64,000 bases of DNA from Nocardia tengchongensis (GCF_018362975.1 NZ_CP074371.1:7068001-7132000); one strand, 5' to 3'; shown: positions 1-9,652, counted from the first letter of the stretch. Numbers and translations: made by a program. Notes: a model not told the origin generated them from the letters alone.

Positions 1-3000
1 GCCCGGCGGGCGGGCCTCGACCTCGACGCCGGTGGTGAGCATGTCGGCGGGGTTGGTGAGCAGCAGCCGCCCCTCACCACCGGGGAACAGGCGGCCGAAG
101 ACGCCGGTGAACTCGCGCTCCACGTCCTCGTAGGCCTCGGTGAAGACCTGCAGGATGCGCTCGTCGACCTCGGCGACCACGTCGAGCAGGTCCTGGCGGG
201 CCTTCTTGACGTCCTCGAGCTGGGTGTTGAGGAAGGTGTAGCGCTCCTCGAGGGCCGCGAACTCCTCCAGCGCAAGGGGATTCACCTTGCCGAGGGTGAC
301 CAGGTCCTTCTCGGCGCGTTTGGCGCGGCGTTCCTGGGTGGCGCGGTCGTAGGGCATGGGCTGGGGTTCGCTGACGGCGTCGCCGCGTTCGCGGGCCTGC
401 TCGTATTCGATCATCTCCAGCGCGGTGGGCGGCATGGGGACGTCGGGGCCGTATTCGGCGATGAGGTCGTCGAGGCTGATGCCGAACTGTTCGGAGATGG
501 TGGTCTCGACCTGTTCGATGCGCAGCGCGGCCTGCGCGCGGGCCACTTCGTCGCGGTGCACGGCGTCGGTGAGCTGGGCGAGCTGGGTGTTCAGCGCGCG
601 CGACCGCTCCTTGGTCTGTTCGACCCGGGCGGCGAATTCGGTGCGGCGGCGCACCAATTCGTCGCGGCGGGTGGCGGCCTGGGCGACCACCTGCTCGAGT
701 TCGGCGGCGATCTTCTCCGCGGAGGCGGCGACCACGGCGGCCAGCGCGGAGGCTTGACGGCGGGCGGCCTGGGCGCGCTCGGCGCGGGCCCGGTTGTCGC
801 GTTCGGCGCGGGCGGCGCGGCGCAGCGAATCCGCTTTGCCGCGCACCGATTCCGCGCGTTCCTCGGCGGTGCGGACGGCCAGGCGGGCCTCGACCTCCAT
901 GGAGCGGACCTCGGCGAGGGCGGCGGCGGCTTCCTCGCGGGCGTAGCCGGCAGTCTCGGTGCCGGCGGCTTCGGGGTCCATATCGGCCTGTTCGAGTTCG
1001 GCGTTGCGCAGCCGGTCCTCGAGTTCGGCGAGCTTGGACAGGGTTTCCTCGCGGCCGGTTTCGGCGTCGGCGCGCTGGGCGAGCAGGCGGTCGCATTCGC
1101 GTTGCGCGCCGCGGGCGGAGTGGCCGAGCCGGCCCAGGCGGTCGTAGATGGCGACCAGGGCCTGGTCGGATTCGTGCAGGGCGAGCAGGGCGTGGTCGAC
1201 GGCTTCCTTGCGGTCGGACTGCTCGGCGAGCGCACCGGCCAGCGCGGCTTCGAGTTCCTCGGCCTGTCGCTGCCAGGACGCCAGTTCCGCGGTGGCGGAA
1301 TCGATGTCGGCCTGTACCTCGAGCAGGCTGGGGGCGCGGTCGGAGCCACCGAGCAGCCAGCCGCTGCCGGTGACGTCGCCGTCGCGAGTGACGACCCGCA
1401 GTTCGGGGCGGGCGGCGATGACCTGGGCGGCGGCGGTGAGATCGTCGGCGACGGCGATGCCCGCGGTGAGGGCGGTGATCGCGCCGCGCAGGTTGGCCGG
1501 GCAGTCGACCACGTCGGCGAGCCAGCGGGCCGTGCCGGGCAGCGACGAATCCACCTGGGCGGCAGGGAGGTTCGCGGCATCGGCGTAGACGAGGGCCACG
1601 CGGCCGCCGTCGCTCTCCTTGAGCGCGCGCACGGCGGCGTGCGCGGCGGGACCGGTGTCGGCGGCCACAGCGTCGGCCAGCGGGCCCAGCGCGGCGGCGA
1701 CCGCGGACTCGAATCCGCCGTGCACGCGGATCAATCCGGACAGCGGGCCGAGCAGTCCGTCGGCGCGGTGTTCGAGCAGCCAGGCCGCGCCGTCCTTGCG
1801 GCGCAGGCCCATACCGAGGGCTTCGATGCGGGCGGTGAGGGAGGCGACGCGTTTGCCGGCTTCGCGGTCCTTCTCGCGCAGTTCGGTGACGCGCGCATCG
1901 GCCAGTTCGAGGGCTTGGGCGGCGTGTTCGTAGGCGTGGTCGAGGCCTTCCTCACCCGCGTCGAGTTCGTCGAGTTCGCCTTGGACGGCCTCGAATTCGG
2001 CGTTGGCCTCCTCGCCGCGGCGGCGGGCCTCGGTGATGCCGGCGGACATGCGGGCGACCTCGCCGTCCACCGATTGCGCGCGAATGCGCAGGGAGTCGAC
2101 CTGGCCGGAGAGCCGGGCGAGTCCTTCGCGGCGGTCGGCGACGGCGCGTACGGCAGCCAGGTGGGCCTGCTCGGCGGCCTTGGCGGCCTGCTCGCGTTCG
2201 TAGAGTTGCTCGCGGGCGGCTTCGAGGGTTTCGGTGGCCATCTCGACGGCTTCGCGCAGTTCGGCCTCTTCGGCCTCGACCCGGTCGGCTTCGCGCTCCA
2301 GTTGTTCGGGGTCGCGGCCGGCGCCGGTGGGTTGCTCGATGGTGAGGTTGCGGGCGCGGTCGCGCGCGATGCGGATGGTGGCGTTGACGCGTTCGGTGAG
2401 TGCGGAGAGCTGGAACCAGGTCTGGGCGGCGGCCTCGGCGCTGGGGGTCAGCTTGGACAGCTCGAATTCCTGCTGTGCCAGCGCGGCATTGGCGGCGTCG
2501 AGTTCGGCTTGCACGGTGACGTGCTGTTCGCGCGCGTAGGCCTCTTTGCTCTGCTGGCTCTCGAGTTCGCGGCGGCGGGTCACCAGATCGTCGGCGGCGA
2601 GCCGCAATCGGGAGTCACGCAGTTCGGATTGGACGGTCGCGGCCCGGCGTGCGACCTCGGCCTGCCGTCCGAGCGGCTTCAACTGCCTGCGCAGTTCGGT
2701 GGTGAGGTCGGTGAGGCGGGCCAGGTTGGCCTGCATGGCGTCCAGTTTGCGGACGGCCTTCTCCTTGCGCCGCCGGTGCTTGAGCACGCCCGCAGCCTCT
2801 TCGATGAAGGCCCGCCGATCCTCGGGCCGCGATTCCAGGATCGCCGACAACCGCCCCTGACCGACGATGACGTGCATCTCGCGGCCGATGCCGGAGTCGC
2901 TGAGCAACTCCTGCACATCCATCAAGCGGCAGGAGTTGCCGTTGATCTCGTATTCGCCCGCGCCGTCGCGGAACATGCGCCGGGTGATCGACACTTCCGA

Positions 3001-3285
3001 ATACTCGATGGGCAGCAGCCCATCGGAATTGTCGATGGTCAGTGTGACTTCGGCACGACCGAGCGGGGCGCGGCCCGCGGTCCCGGCGAAGATGACGTCC
3101 TCCATCTTCCCGCCCCGCAGCGCTTTCGCGCCCTGCTCACCCATCACCCAGGTGAGCGCGTCGACGACATTCGATTTCCCCGACCCGTTGGGCCCCACCA
3201 CACAGGTGATCCCCGGCTCCAATCGCAGCGTCGTCGAGGACGCGAAGGACTTGAACCCCTTCAACGTCAGACTCTTCAGGTGCAC
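1..3285 (-). CDS. smc: Chromosome segregation protein SMC (5' part, C-terminus outside window)
   Basis: ATPase core of the SMC-ScpAB condensin that organises and segregates the chromosome. The 1095 visible codons start at a GTG at 3285. They show the N-terminal head with Walker [10 protein letters not shown] at residues 31-39, a Q-loop (GQGRLSAIL) near residue 145, a long Ala/Glu/Arg-rich coiled coil, a hinge around residues 500-650 and a second coiled coil. The usual family length is about 1190-1200 residues, so roughly the last 100, including the ABC signature and Walker B, lie beyond position 1. No frameshift is visible. In related actinomycetes acyP precedes smc and ftsY follows it. Here the neighbour is a divergent MerR gene, and acyP is far away on the other strand. 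Confidence 0.97.
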   Translation of the reverse strand, partial: MHLKSLTLKGFKSFASSTTLRLEPGITCVVGPNGSGKSNVVDALTWVMGEQGAKALRGGKMEDVIFAGTAGRAPLGRAEVTLTIDNSDGLLPIEYSEVSITRRMFRDGAGEYEINGNSCRLMDVQELLSDSGIGREMHVIVGQGRLSAILESRPEDRRAFIEEAAGVLKHRRRKEKAVRKLDAMQANLARLTDLTTELRRQLKPLGRQAEVARRAATVQSELRDSRLRLAADDLVTRRRELESQQSKEAYAREQHVTVQAELDAANAALAQQEFELSKLTPSAEAAAQTWFQLSALTERVNATIRIARDRARNLTIEQPTGAGRDPEQLEREADRVEAEEAELREAVEMATETLEAAREQLYEREQAAKAAEQAHLAAVRAVADRREGLARLSGQVDSLRIRAQSVDGEVARMSAGITEARRRGEEANAEFEAVQGELDELDAGEEGLDHAYEHAAQALELADARVTELREKDREAGKRVASLTARIEALGMGLRRKDGAAWLLEHRADGLLGPLSGLIRVHGGFESAVAAALGPLADAVAADTGPAAHAAVRALKESDGGRVALVYADAANLPAAQVDSSLPGTARWLADVVDCPANLRGAITALTAGIAVADDLTAAAQVIAARPELRVVTRDGDVTGSGWLLGGSDRAPSLLEVQADIDSATAELASWQRQAEELEAALAGALAEQSDRKEAVDHALLALHESDQALVAIYDRLGRLGHSARGAQRECDRLLAQRADAETGREETLSKLAELEDRLRNAELEQADMDPEAAGTETAGYAREEAAAALAEVRSMEVEARLAVRTAEERAESVRGKADSLRRAARAERDNRARAERAQAARRQASALAAVVAASAEKIAAELEQVVAQAATRRDELVRRRTEFAARVEQTKERSRALNTQLAQLTDAVHRDEVARAQAALRIEQVETTISEQFGISLDDLIAEYGPDVPMPPTALEMIEYEQARERGDAVSEPQPMPYDRATQERRAKRAEKDLVTLGKVNPLALEEFAALEERYTFLNTQLEDVKKARQDLLDVVAEVDERILQVFTEAYEDVEREFTGVFGRLFPGGEGRLLLTNPADMLTTGVEVEARPPG

Positions 3286-3366
3286 AGCGGCTGAGACTAC
3301 CCGCTCCCCCGAGATTGCCCCGAGTATGCCGACCCCGCGTCCCTTCTGCGCCAACGACCGCGTCGC

Positions 3367-3390
3367 TTGACTCTCCACCAAGGGGAAGCA
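3367..3390 (+). promoter_or_regulatory. Candidate MerR-type promoter/operator
   Basis: A TTGACT hexamer at 3367-3372 is followed directly by TCTCC, a short spacer and GGGGA, an imperfect inverted repeat just upstream of the MerR gene start at 3404. MerR regulators characteristically bind symmetric sites between the -35 and -10 elements of their own promoters, so autoregulation is plausible. I see no convincing -10 hexamer, and the distance to the start codon is short, so the assignment is tentative. Confidence 0.35.
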
Positions 3391-3403
3391 CGAAGGTTGG
3401 CGC

Positions 3404-4341
3404 ATGGACGACGAAACGCTCTACCCGATCGGGGCGCTGGCCGAGCGCACCGGACTGACGGTCAAGACCATCCGGTTCTACTCCGACAAGGGGATCGTTC
3501 CGCCGACCACCTACAGCCCGGCGGCTACCGGCTCTACGACCTCGAGGCGCTGGCCCGACTGGAACTGGTTCGCACGCTCCGGGAACTGGGCATGGATCTG
3601 GCGACCGTCCGCCGCATCCTGACCCGCGAGGCCTCCCTGCCGGAGGTTGCCGCCGCCCACGCGGAAGCGATCGACATTCAGATCCGCGTCCTGCGGCTAC
3701 GCCGCGCGGTGCTGCGGACGGTGGCGAGCCGGGGCTCCGATCAGAAGGAGATGGGATTCATGCACAAACTGGTGCAACTGTCCGAAGCCGAACGCGACCG
3801 CATCATCCACGACTTCATCGACGACACCTTCGGAGCGGTCGAGGGCAATCCGGCGGTGCTCGAGCTGCTCCGCTCGAGCATGCCCGAGCTACCCGACGAC
3901 CCCACCCCCGAACAGGTGAGTGCGTGGATGGAGCTGGTGGAATTGGTGCGGGACAAGGAGTTCCGCGCCGCCGTCCGGCGCATGGCCGAGTATCAGGCCC
4001 GGGAACGAGCGGCGGGTGACGACACCGGCCTGCATCACGACCTGACCGAGGCCGTCCGGGACCGGGTGGGCGCGGCCCTGGCCGAGGGCATCGCCCCGGA
4101 CAGCCCCGCCGCGGCCGGCATCCTCGACGACCTGACGGCCCGCTACGCGGCGACCTTCGTCAAGCTCGACGACGCAGCGCTGCGCCACTGGATCCTGGAC
4201 CGCCTGGAGGTCGCGAACGATCCTCGTACGGAACGTTATTGGCAGCTGGTCGCGACCATCAACGGCTGGCCTCCGCTGCCCGACCTCGGCCCCACCTTCG
4301 CGTGGTTCGCCGCGGCACTGCGGGTGGCTCTCGGCCGGTGA
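3404..4341 (+). CDS. MerR family transcriptional regulator, frameshifted
   Basis: DNA-binding regulator with an N-terminal MerR winged helix ([20 protein letters not shown] from residue 7) and a long C-terminal helical effector region of about 240 residues, as in MerR regulators of multidrug or stress responses. The start ATG at 3404 opens in one frame. After TYSP the reading continues in another frame as [16 protein letters not shown], so one base is missing in the G-rich run at about 3521-3525. Restoring it gives a continuous 312-residue protein. The gene is divergent from smc and ends just before a strong hairpin shared with the converging DUF1707 gene. Ligand unknown. Confidence 0.8.
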
Positions 4342-4347
4342 TCGGAC

Positions 4348-4374
4348 GGGGAGGCGGGCGTTGGCCGCCTCCCC
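4348..4374. terminator. Bidirectional hairpin terminator
   Basis: Perfect 10-bp inverted repeat GGGGAGGCGG / CCGCCTCCCC with a 7-nt loop. It lies between the converging stop codons of the MerR gene (4341) and the DUF1707 gene (4378). There is no T-tract, as is common in high-GC actinomycetes. Confidence 0.75.
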
Positions 4375-4377
4375 GGT

Positions 4378-4806
4378 TCACCGGGCGTGGTAGCGGTTCC
4401 AGGCGGTGGATTCCCAGCCCATGACGACGCGGAAGACCAGGACCGCACCCCAGGGGGCGATGACCCAGATCGGCCAGGGGTAGGTGAATTCGCCTGCGGC
4501 GAGGGAGATCGCGGCCCAGATGAACAGGGTCAGCAGGCTGACGCCGAGCCAGGCGCTGCCTTCGATCCGCTGCCAGATGGGGAGGCGGGTGCGGGAAGCA
4601 GGCTGGGCCGCAGCGGTCTTCGGGAGTTTGGGGAGGTCGCCGAGGACCAGCTGGAGGTCTTCGCGGGTGGCGGTGGCGTAGACGCTGGTGAGGCGGTCGT
4701 TGTATTCGGCGAGGTCCAGGCGGCCTTCGGTCAGGTGACGGCCGAGGAGGTCGGCGATCTGGGCGCGCTCGGCGTCGGAGGCGCGGGTGCCGGTGGTGAT
4801 GTCCAT
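4378..4806 (-). CDS. DUF1707 domain membrane protein
   Basis: A 142-residue protein. The N-terminal DUF1707 domain (residues about 6-60) has the typical RASDAERAQIADLL start and an LDLAEYNDRL core. A basic linker follows, then two predicted membrane helices at about 85-105 and 112-130. DUF1707 proteins are common small actinobacterial membrane proteins of unknown function. The ATG at 4806 is preferred because the DUF1707 motif begins a few residues later and a purine-rich stretch precedes it. A longer in-frame ATG at 4875 would place the palindromic operator inside the gene. The gene is divergent from the acyl-CoA dehydrogenase operon. Confidence 0.8.
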   Translation of the reverse strand: MDITTGTRASDAERAQIADLLGRHLTEGRLDLAEYNDRLTSVYATATREDLQLVLGDLPKLPKTAAAQPASRTRLPIWQRIEGSAWLGVSLLTLFIWAAISLAAGEFTYPWPIWVIAPWGAVLVFRVVMGWESTAWNRYHAR

Positions 4807-4835
4807 GTCGATCCTTAACGGTCGGGCACTGCCGG

Positions 4836-4881
4836 ATATTCCATTGTGGAATATAGCTCCAGGATAAACCTCCATATTGGA
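4836..4881. promoter_or_regulatory. Paired palindromic operator in divergent promoter
   Basis: Two 11-bp palindromic sites, TCCATTGTGGA at 4840-4850 and TCCATATTGGA at 4871-4881, lie 31 bp apart, close to three helical turns. The first extends to a perfect ATATTCCA / TGGAATAT inverted repeat with a 3-nt centre (4836-4854). They sit in an AT-rich patch between the divergent DUF1707 and acyl-CoA dehydrogenase genes, as expected for a shared operator. The regulator is not identified; the nearby MerR protein or a distant TetR/MarR factor are both possible. Confidence 0.5.
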
Positions 4882-4979
4882 ATGTCAAGAACATTGAAGT
4901 GATGGCGGGTGCCAGCACATTTGCCAGCAGGGGGGATGCGGTGAGATGGTTGATGCCAGTTCTCGGACAAGGAGTCATT

Positions 4980-6210
4980 GTGGACCTTGACTGGTCGCCT
5001 GCTGATCTGGCGTTTCGCGATGAAGTGCGCAGCTTTCTCGACGAAAAGTTAACCGACGATCTACGCCGAGCGGGACGGTTGGCGACCAGCGTTACCCGGA
5101 CCACGAAGCCAGCATGGAGTGGCAGCACATCCTGCACGAACGGGGCTGGGCCGCCCCGGCGTGGCCGGTGAAGTACGGCGGCTGCGACTGGAGCCTCACC
5201 CAGCACTACATCTTCGGCCGCGAATGCACCCTGGCCGGCGCACCGAACCTGTCCCCCATGGGGATTCGCATGGTCTCGCACGCCATCATGGCGTTCGGCA
5301 CCCGCGAGCAGAAGGACTACTTCCTGCCCGGCATCCTCACCGGTGAGGTGTTCTTCTGCCAGGGCTATTCGGAGCCCGAGGCCGGTTCGGACCTGGCGTC
5401 GCTGTCCATGGCCGCGGTCGCCGACGGCGAGGATCTGGTGGTCACCGGCTCCAAGATCTGGACCACCCACGCCACCGAGGCCAACTGGATCTTCGCCCTG
5501 GTCCGCACCTCCAAGCAGGCCAAGAAGCAGCAGGGCATCACCTTCCTGCTGATCGACATGCGCGCCCCGGGCATCGAGATCCGGCCGCTGGTCATGACCT
5601 CCGGCGAGCAGGTGCAGAACCAGGTGTTCTTCGACCAGGTGCGGGTGCCGAAGGCGAATGTGCTGGGGCAGATCGACGACGGCTGGACCGTGGCCAAGTT
5701 CCTGCTCAACTTCGAGCGCGGCGGCGGCGCGGTCTCCCCCGCCCTGCAGGTCATGGCCGAGGAGCTGGCGCAGGCCGCGACCGAGCAGGTGGCTCCCGAT
5801 GGCGGTGCGCTGATCGACGATCCGGCTTTCGCCGCCAAGCTGGCCGACGCCCGCCTGCGCGCGGACGTGCTGGAGATCCTCGAATACCGCACCCTCGCAC
5901 TGGTTTCCAGCGGCAAGGACCCGGGTCCGGCCGCGTCCACCCTCAAGATCCTGGGCACCGAGCTGAGTCAGGCGCTCACCGAGCTCGCGCTGGAGGCGGC
6001 CGGTCCACGCGGCCGCGCCTATCAGCCGCACGCCGCCATGCCGGGCGGTCCGATCGCCGACTTCACCCCGCCCGCCGACGGTTTCATCGCGGGCGAGGAC
6101 TGGCAGGCGGTCGCCCCGCTGCGGTACTTCAACGACCGCGCCGGCTCGATCTACGCCGGCAGCAACGAGATTCAGCGCAACATCATCGCCAAAGCCACCT
6201 GGGACTGTAG
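4980..6210 (+). CDS. Acyl-CoA dehydrogenase, FadE subunit with catalytic Glu, twice frameshifted
   Basis: FAD-dependent acyl-CoA alpha,beta-dehydrogenase. The start is the GTG at 4980, six bases after an AAGGAG at 4968-4973. Residue order: alpha-helical N-domain, FAD-contacting PEAGSDLAS, a WTTHAT strand, and the C-terminal IYAGSNEIQRN signature. The usual catalytic Glu before the last Gly is Ala here, but LNFERGG carries a Glu at the position used by isovaleryl-CoA-dehydrogenase-like FadEs. Two single-base losses break the frame, at about 5091-5093 (before YPDHEAS) and 6199-6200 (before the expected GL-stop at 6210). As written, the second makes the frame read on into the next gene to 6565. 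Restored length is 410 residues. It probably pairs with the following gene. Confidence 0.85.
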
Positions 6211-6212
6211 CC

Positions 6213-7325
6213 ATGGACTTCACTTTCACCGCCGAGCAAGAACTGCTGCGCGACATCGTCACCGAGTTCCTCGCGGCCCGCTATCCGCTCGAGCCGAGCC
6301 GGGCCGCGGCGCGGACCGGGGCTGGATGGCAGCCGGAGATCTGGCGCGGACTGGCCGAGGAGGTCGGGATTCTCGGGGCGAGCCTGCCGGAGTCTGCGGG
6401 CGGGATCGGGGGCGGCCCGGTCGAGACCATGATCATCGCCGAGGCCCTGGGCGCGGCACTGGTGCTGGAGCCGTACGTGGACACCGTCGTGGTGGGCGGC
6501 GGCCTGCTGCGCCGCGCCGGCGGCAAGCGCGCCGAGGATCTGTTGTCGGGCATCGCCGCCGGTGAGGTGGTGACCGGATTCGCCGCGCTGGAACCGCGAT
6601 CCGGCTACGACTACACCGCGGTCGGGACCGGCGCGGTGCGCGACGGCGACGACTGGCTGATCACCGGCGAGAAGACGGTGGTGACCGCCGCGCCGCTGGC
6701 CACCCACCCGCTGGTGACCGCGGTCGCGGACGGCGAGATCGCCCTGTTCGTTGTCGATGCCGACACCGCCGGGCTGACCATGCGCGCGTACCGCACCATC
6801 GACGAGCGTCAGGCCGCCGACCTCACCTTCGACGCGGTGCGGGTGCCCGCCGATGCCCTGCTGCTCGCGCACGCGGGCGAGGCCGTCGCCGCGACCGTCG
6901 ACGAGGCCATCGCCGCGGTGTGCGCCGAGGCGGTCGGTGCGATGCGCAAGGTGGTCGACGACACCGTGGCCTACGCCAAGCAGCGTCGCCAGTTCGGTGT
7001 CGCGATCGGCAGCTTCCAGGCCTTGCAGCACCGCATGGTGGACATGCTGCTGGAGCTCGAACAGGCCGTGGCCGCAACGTATCTGGTGACGTTGAAGCTG
7101 GACGCCCCGGCCGCCGAGCGGTCCCGTGCGGCGTCCGCCGCCAAGGCCACCATCGGCCGCGCGGCGCGGCGCATCGGCCAGGAGTCGGTGCAGTTGCACG
7201 GCGCCATGGGCATGACCGAGGAGCTGGCCATCGGCCACTTCTTCAAGCGCCTGACGGCCGTCCAGTACGAATTCGGTACCACTGACCAGCACATTGCTCG
7301 CTACGCCGCACTGACGCGGCCGTAG
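6213..7325 (+). CDS. Acyl-CoA dehydrogenase, partner subunit
   Basis: A 370-residue acyl-CoA dehydrogenase-fold protein starting two bases after the restored stop of the upstream FadE. It has the N-domain, the beta domain and the four-helix C-domain, with the QRRQFG segment and the HGAMGMTEE motif. There is no Glu-Gly-Ser/Thr catalytic loop; the C-terminus reads VQYEFGTTDQH. This divergence, together with tight linkage to a FadE that keeps a candidate base, matches the alpha2beta2 FadE pairs known from mycobacterial sterol and lipid catabolism. Substrate is unknown; a branched or sterol-derived acyl-CoA is a guess. Confidence 0.9.
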   Translation: MDFTFTAEQELLRDIVTEFLAARYPLEPSRAAARTGAGWQPEIWRGLAEEVGILGASLPESAGGIGGGPVETMIIAEALGAALVLEPYVDTVVVGGGLLRRAGGKRAEDLLSGIAAGEVVTGFAALEPRSGYDYTAVGTGAVRDGDDWLITGEKTVVTAAPLATHPLVTAVADGEIALFVVDADTAGLTMRAYRTIDERQAADLTFDAVRVPADALLLAHAGEAVAATVDEAIAAVCAEAVGAMRKVVDDTVAYAKQRRQFGVAIGSFQALQHRMVDMLLELEQAVAATYLVTLKLDAPAAERSRAASAAKATIGRAARRIGQESVQLHGAMGMTEELAIGHFFKRLTAVQYEFGTTDQHIARYAALTRP

Positions 7326-7329
7326 CGAG

Positions 7330-7354
7330 CCCCTCGAGCGCGCCGGCTCAGGGG
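7330..7354. terminator. Hairpin terminator after acyl-CoA dehydrogenase operon
   Basis: CCCCT-c-GAGC pairs with GCTC-AGGGG around a 6-nt loop, starting five bases after the dehydrogenase stop. The 3' end of the converging small membrane gene overlaps it. Confidence 0.5.
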
Positions 7355-7566
7355 TGACCGGTGCCGGACCAGGTTCCGGTGGATCTCCGCGCGGATCCGC
7401 TGGGACCCGGTTCACCCCCGCCACGCCGGCGTTCGGCCGCGACATGCCGGGTGGACCCGCGCACGGCGAATACGATTACCAGCGCCAATGCGGGTCCGGT
7501 GACGAAGCACAAGAGCCCCAGCGCGATCAGCAGAACTGTTCCCACGTGCGGATTATTGTCTGCCAT
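7348..7566 (-). CDS. Small single-span membrane protein
   Basis: A 72-residue protein with a short polar N-terminus, one strongly hydrophobic segment at about residues 9-35 (LLIALGLLCFVTGPALALV) and a basic, Gly/Ser-rich tail. I recognise no family. The gene converges on the acyl-CoA dehydrogenase operon. The clear membrane segment and natural start favour a real gene, although the Arg/Gly-rich tail could partly be overrun. Confidence 0.55.
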   Translation of the reverse strand: MADNNPHVGTVLLIALGLLCFVTGPALALVIVFAVRGSTRHVAAERRRGGGEPGPSGSARRSTGTWSGTGHP

Positions 7567-7715
7567 GAGGTGTTTCAGCGAATTACGGCAAATGCAAGGC
7601 TAAGGCCGCGCGGAGGCTCCCCGGCGGGCGTGATCGAGCACACATCGCGCGCCCGTCACATCCCCGGCACCTGTCTCGTCCAAGGGTTATCCACGATCCG
7701 AGGAAGGACGACACC

Positions 7716-8156
7716 ATGTCGCGATTGACCATGCACGAAGCCGCCCCCGAGGTCTACCAGGCCTGGCTGGCCGCCGAGACCGCGATCCGGCGCGGTCCCC
7801 TCGACGCCACCGTCCGGGAACTGGTGAAGATCCGCGTCTCCCAGATCAACGGCTGCCTCTTCTGCATCGACATGCACTCCACCGAGGCGCGCAAGCTGGG
7901 CGAGACCGAGCGGCGGCTCTGGCACCTCAACGCCTGGCGGGAGTCGGAGCTGTTCACCCCGGCCGAGCGTGCCGCGCTCGAATACGCCGAGGCCACAACG
8001 ACTCTCGGCGCGCACGGGGTGAGCGATGAGATCTGGGCGGAGGTCGAGAAGAACTTCGACGACGGCCAGCGGGCGGGCCTGGTCGCGGTGACCGCGCAGA
8101 TCAACCTGTGGAACCGCATCGGCGTCCCACTGCGGCTGGAGCCCCTGGGCGACTAG
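7716..8156 (+). CDS. Carboxymuconolactone decarboxylase / AhpD-like protein
   Basis: A 146-residue all-helical AhpD-fold protein with the signature ELVKIRVSQINGCLFC-IDMH at about residues 35-55. This supplies the redox-active CxxC and downstream His typical of alkylhydroperoxidase-like peroxidase adaptors. Such proteins probably reduce peroxides using the Cys pair. An AAGGA precedes the ATG by a good distance. The gene stands alone between a small membrane gene and a metallophosphoesterase. Length agrees with the family. Confidence 0.9.
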   Translation: MSRLTMHEAAPEVYQAWLAAETAIRRGPLDATVRELVKIRVSQINGCLFCIDMHSTEARKLGETERRLWHLNAWRESELFTPAERAALEYAEATTTLGAHGVSDEIWAEVEKNFDDGQRAGLVAVTAQINLWNRIGVPLRLEPLGD

Positions 8157-8242
8157 ACCGCCATGAGCCGGGCGACTGGACCTGCGCGGGCCAGGCCCTA
8201 ATAGCGTTGACACGCCGGACAGTCGTCTGGCTTGCTGACGGT

Positions 8243-9013
8243 ATGGGCCGTGCCGGGACGAACCGTGGCGAGCGCGATCCCGGACGCGTCCGGGTCGCGG
8301 CAGTCGGCGATCTGCACCTGCGGGAGAGCCTGCGGGGCCGGTTCCGGCCCGCCCTGCTGGAGTTGGGTGCACGCGCGGATGTGCTGCTGGTGGCCGGTGA
8401 TCTGACCAACGGCGGCACCCTGCGCGACACCGAGGTGCTGTGCGCGGAGCTCGACGACCTGCCCGTCCCGGTGGTCGCGGTGCTCGGCAATCACGACCAC
8501 GACCGCCGGCTCGGTTTCCGGATCGCGGTGCGGCTCACCGAGATCGGCGTCCACGTCCTGGACGGCACCGCGATCACCCTGCCCGTCAACGGGGTTCGCC
8601 TGGGTGTCGCCGGTGTCATGGGCGGCAGCGGCGGATTCCCCGGCCACCCCGGCACTCCCGACGAGGGCAGCGTCGAGCACCGGGCCCTTCACCGCCGCGG
8701 CCCCGCCGACGCCGCCCGCCTGCGGGCCGCCCTCGAATCTCTCGACTGTGACCTGCGGGTCGCGCTCATGCACTTCTCGCCCGTGGTCGACACCCTGGTG
8801 GGCGAGGCGCCCAAGATCTTTCCGGGCCTGGGCTGTTCCGAGCTGGCCGACGCGGTGGAGGCGGGCGGCGCGGATCTCGCGATTCACGGGCACGCCCACG
8901 GCGGCACCGAATTCGGCCGCACGCCGGGCGGCGTGGAGGTGCGCAATGTGTCGTACCCGGTGATCCGCGCCGCGTACCGGATCTACGAGCTGACACATCC
9001 GCGCGAGAGATAA
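8243..9013 (+). CDS. Metallophosphoesterase
   Basis: A 256-residue calcineurin-like phosphoesterase. The metal-binding blocks appear in order: GDLHL (about residue 19), GDLTNGG, GNHDHD, a distal MHFSPVV and IHGHAHGG near the C-terminus. The ATG at 8243 is chosen because upstream codons have poor third-position bias and the conserved core begins soon after. A TTGACA at 8207-8212 may be the -35 of its promoter. Substrate cannot be told from sequence. Confidence 0.85.
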   Translation: MGRAGTNRGERDPGRVRVAAVGDLHLRESLRGRFRPALLELGARADVLLVAGDLTNGGTLRDTEVLCAELDDLPVPVVAVLGNHDHDRRLGFRIAVRLTEIGVHVLDGTAITLPVNGVRLGVAGVMGGSGGFPGHPGTPDEGSVEHRALHRRGPADAARLRAALESLDCDLRVALMHFSPVVDTLVGEAPKIFPGLGCSELADAVEAGGADLAIHGHAHGGTEFGRTPGGVEVRNVSYPVIRAAYRIYELTHPRER

Positions 9014-9040
9014 ACCGGATCACGGTATCCTTTACGCAAT

Positions 9041-9180
9041 CTCTACTCGTGGTGTGCCGGGAAGTCTGGTCGGCCGGTCCGAAACCTCGGGCCGTATGGT
9101 CCGACCTGGGAGTTTCGATGCGGCGCCAGTTTTCGATCTTGACGTATATTGCTGCGGTGACCGACCGGCGATCCGCCGTA
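9041..9180 (+). ncRNA. Candidate structured 5' leader (possible ion-sensing element)
   Basis: The sequence before the CBS-protein start folds into a stacked hairpin. GGTCGG (9068-9073) pairs with CCGACC (9101-9106). Inside it CGGTCCGA pairs with TCGGGCCG around an AACC loop, allowing one G-U pair. Upstream GCCG (9056-9059) can alternatively pair with CGGC (9071-9074), and a further stem-loop, GCGG/CCGC, lies near 9154-9176. The position upstream of an ion-transporter operon suggests a riboswitch or attenuator. I cannot assign it to a known RNA class with certainty. Confidence 0.4.
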
Positions 9181-9190
9181 TCCTGCACTT

Positions 9191-9633
9191 ATGCATGCTG
9201 CTCAGATTGCCGAGGAATACCGGTGATCGACCTGGACTCCGATGCGATCGACGCCGCGCGGCTGCTGGCCGAGCATCGGCTGCCGGGCATCCTGGTGACC
9301 GACGCGAACGGTTCGCCGCATTCGGTGCTGCCCGCCTCGCAGGTGGTGTTGTTCATCGTCCCGAAGTACGTGCAGGACGACCCGTCGCTGGCCGGAGTGC
9401 TGAACGAATCGATGTGCGGGCAGATGGCGAAGCGGTTGCGCGGCAAGAAGGTCCGCGACGTCATTCCCGAGCGGCTCACCAAGATCCCGGCCGCCAAGGC
9501 CGACGACAATATCGTCGAGGTCGCGGCGCTGATGGCGAAGTACAAGTCGCCGCTGGTGGCGGTGCAGGACGGCACGACGCTGCTGGGCGTGATCACCTCC
9601 TCGCGATTGCTCGAAGTGGCGCTCGCGAACTGA
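9191..9633 (+). CDS. CBS-domain protein, frameshifted near start
   Basis: Regulatory protein with a CBS pair (residues about 5-145), similar in arrangement to the CBS protein encoded before the ArsA/ArsB-type transporter genes of M. tuberculosis (Rv2683-Rv2684). The natural start is the ATG at 9191 ([11 protein letters not shown]). The frame then meets a stop unless one G is restored in CGG-TG at about 9221-9224, giving [17 protein letters not shown] and a 147-residue protein. Alternatively translation starts at the GTG at 9223. The SRLLEVAL ending is typical. The gene is 19 bases from the transporter gene and may gate it in response to nucleotides or ionic strength. Confidence 0.8.
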
Positions 9634-9652
9634 GCCCGCCGGGGCTGCGGCC

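Noticed and set aside
556..3294. 912-codon open frame on the plus strand opposite smc
   Set aside because: Gly/Ala/Leu-rich shadow of the GC-rich smc gene; no family resemblance, and smc on the other strand is unambiguous.
4259..6262. 667-codon minus-strand frame across the DUF1707 and acyl-CoA dehydrogenase genes
   Set aside because: No recognisable domain, crosses the divergent promoter, and is antisense to conserved FadE motifs.
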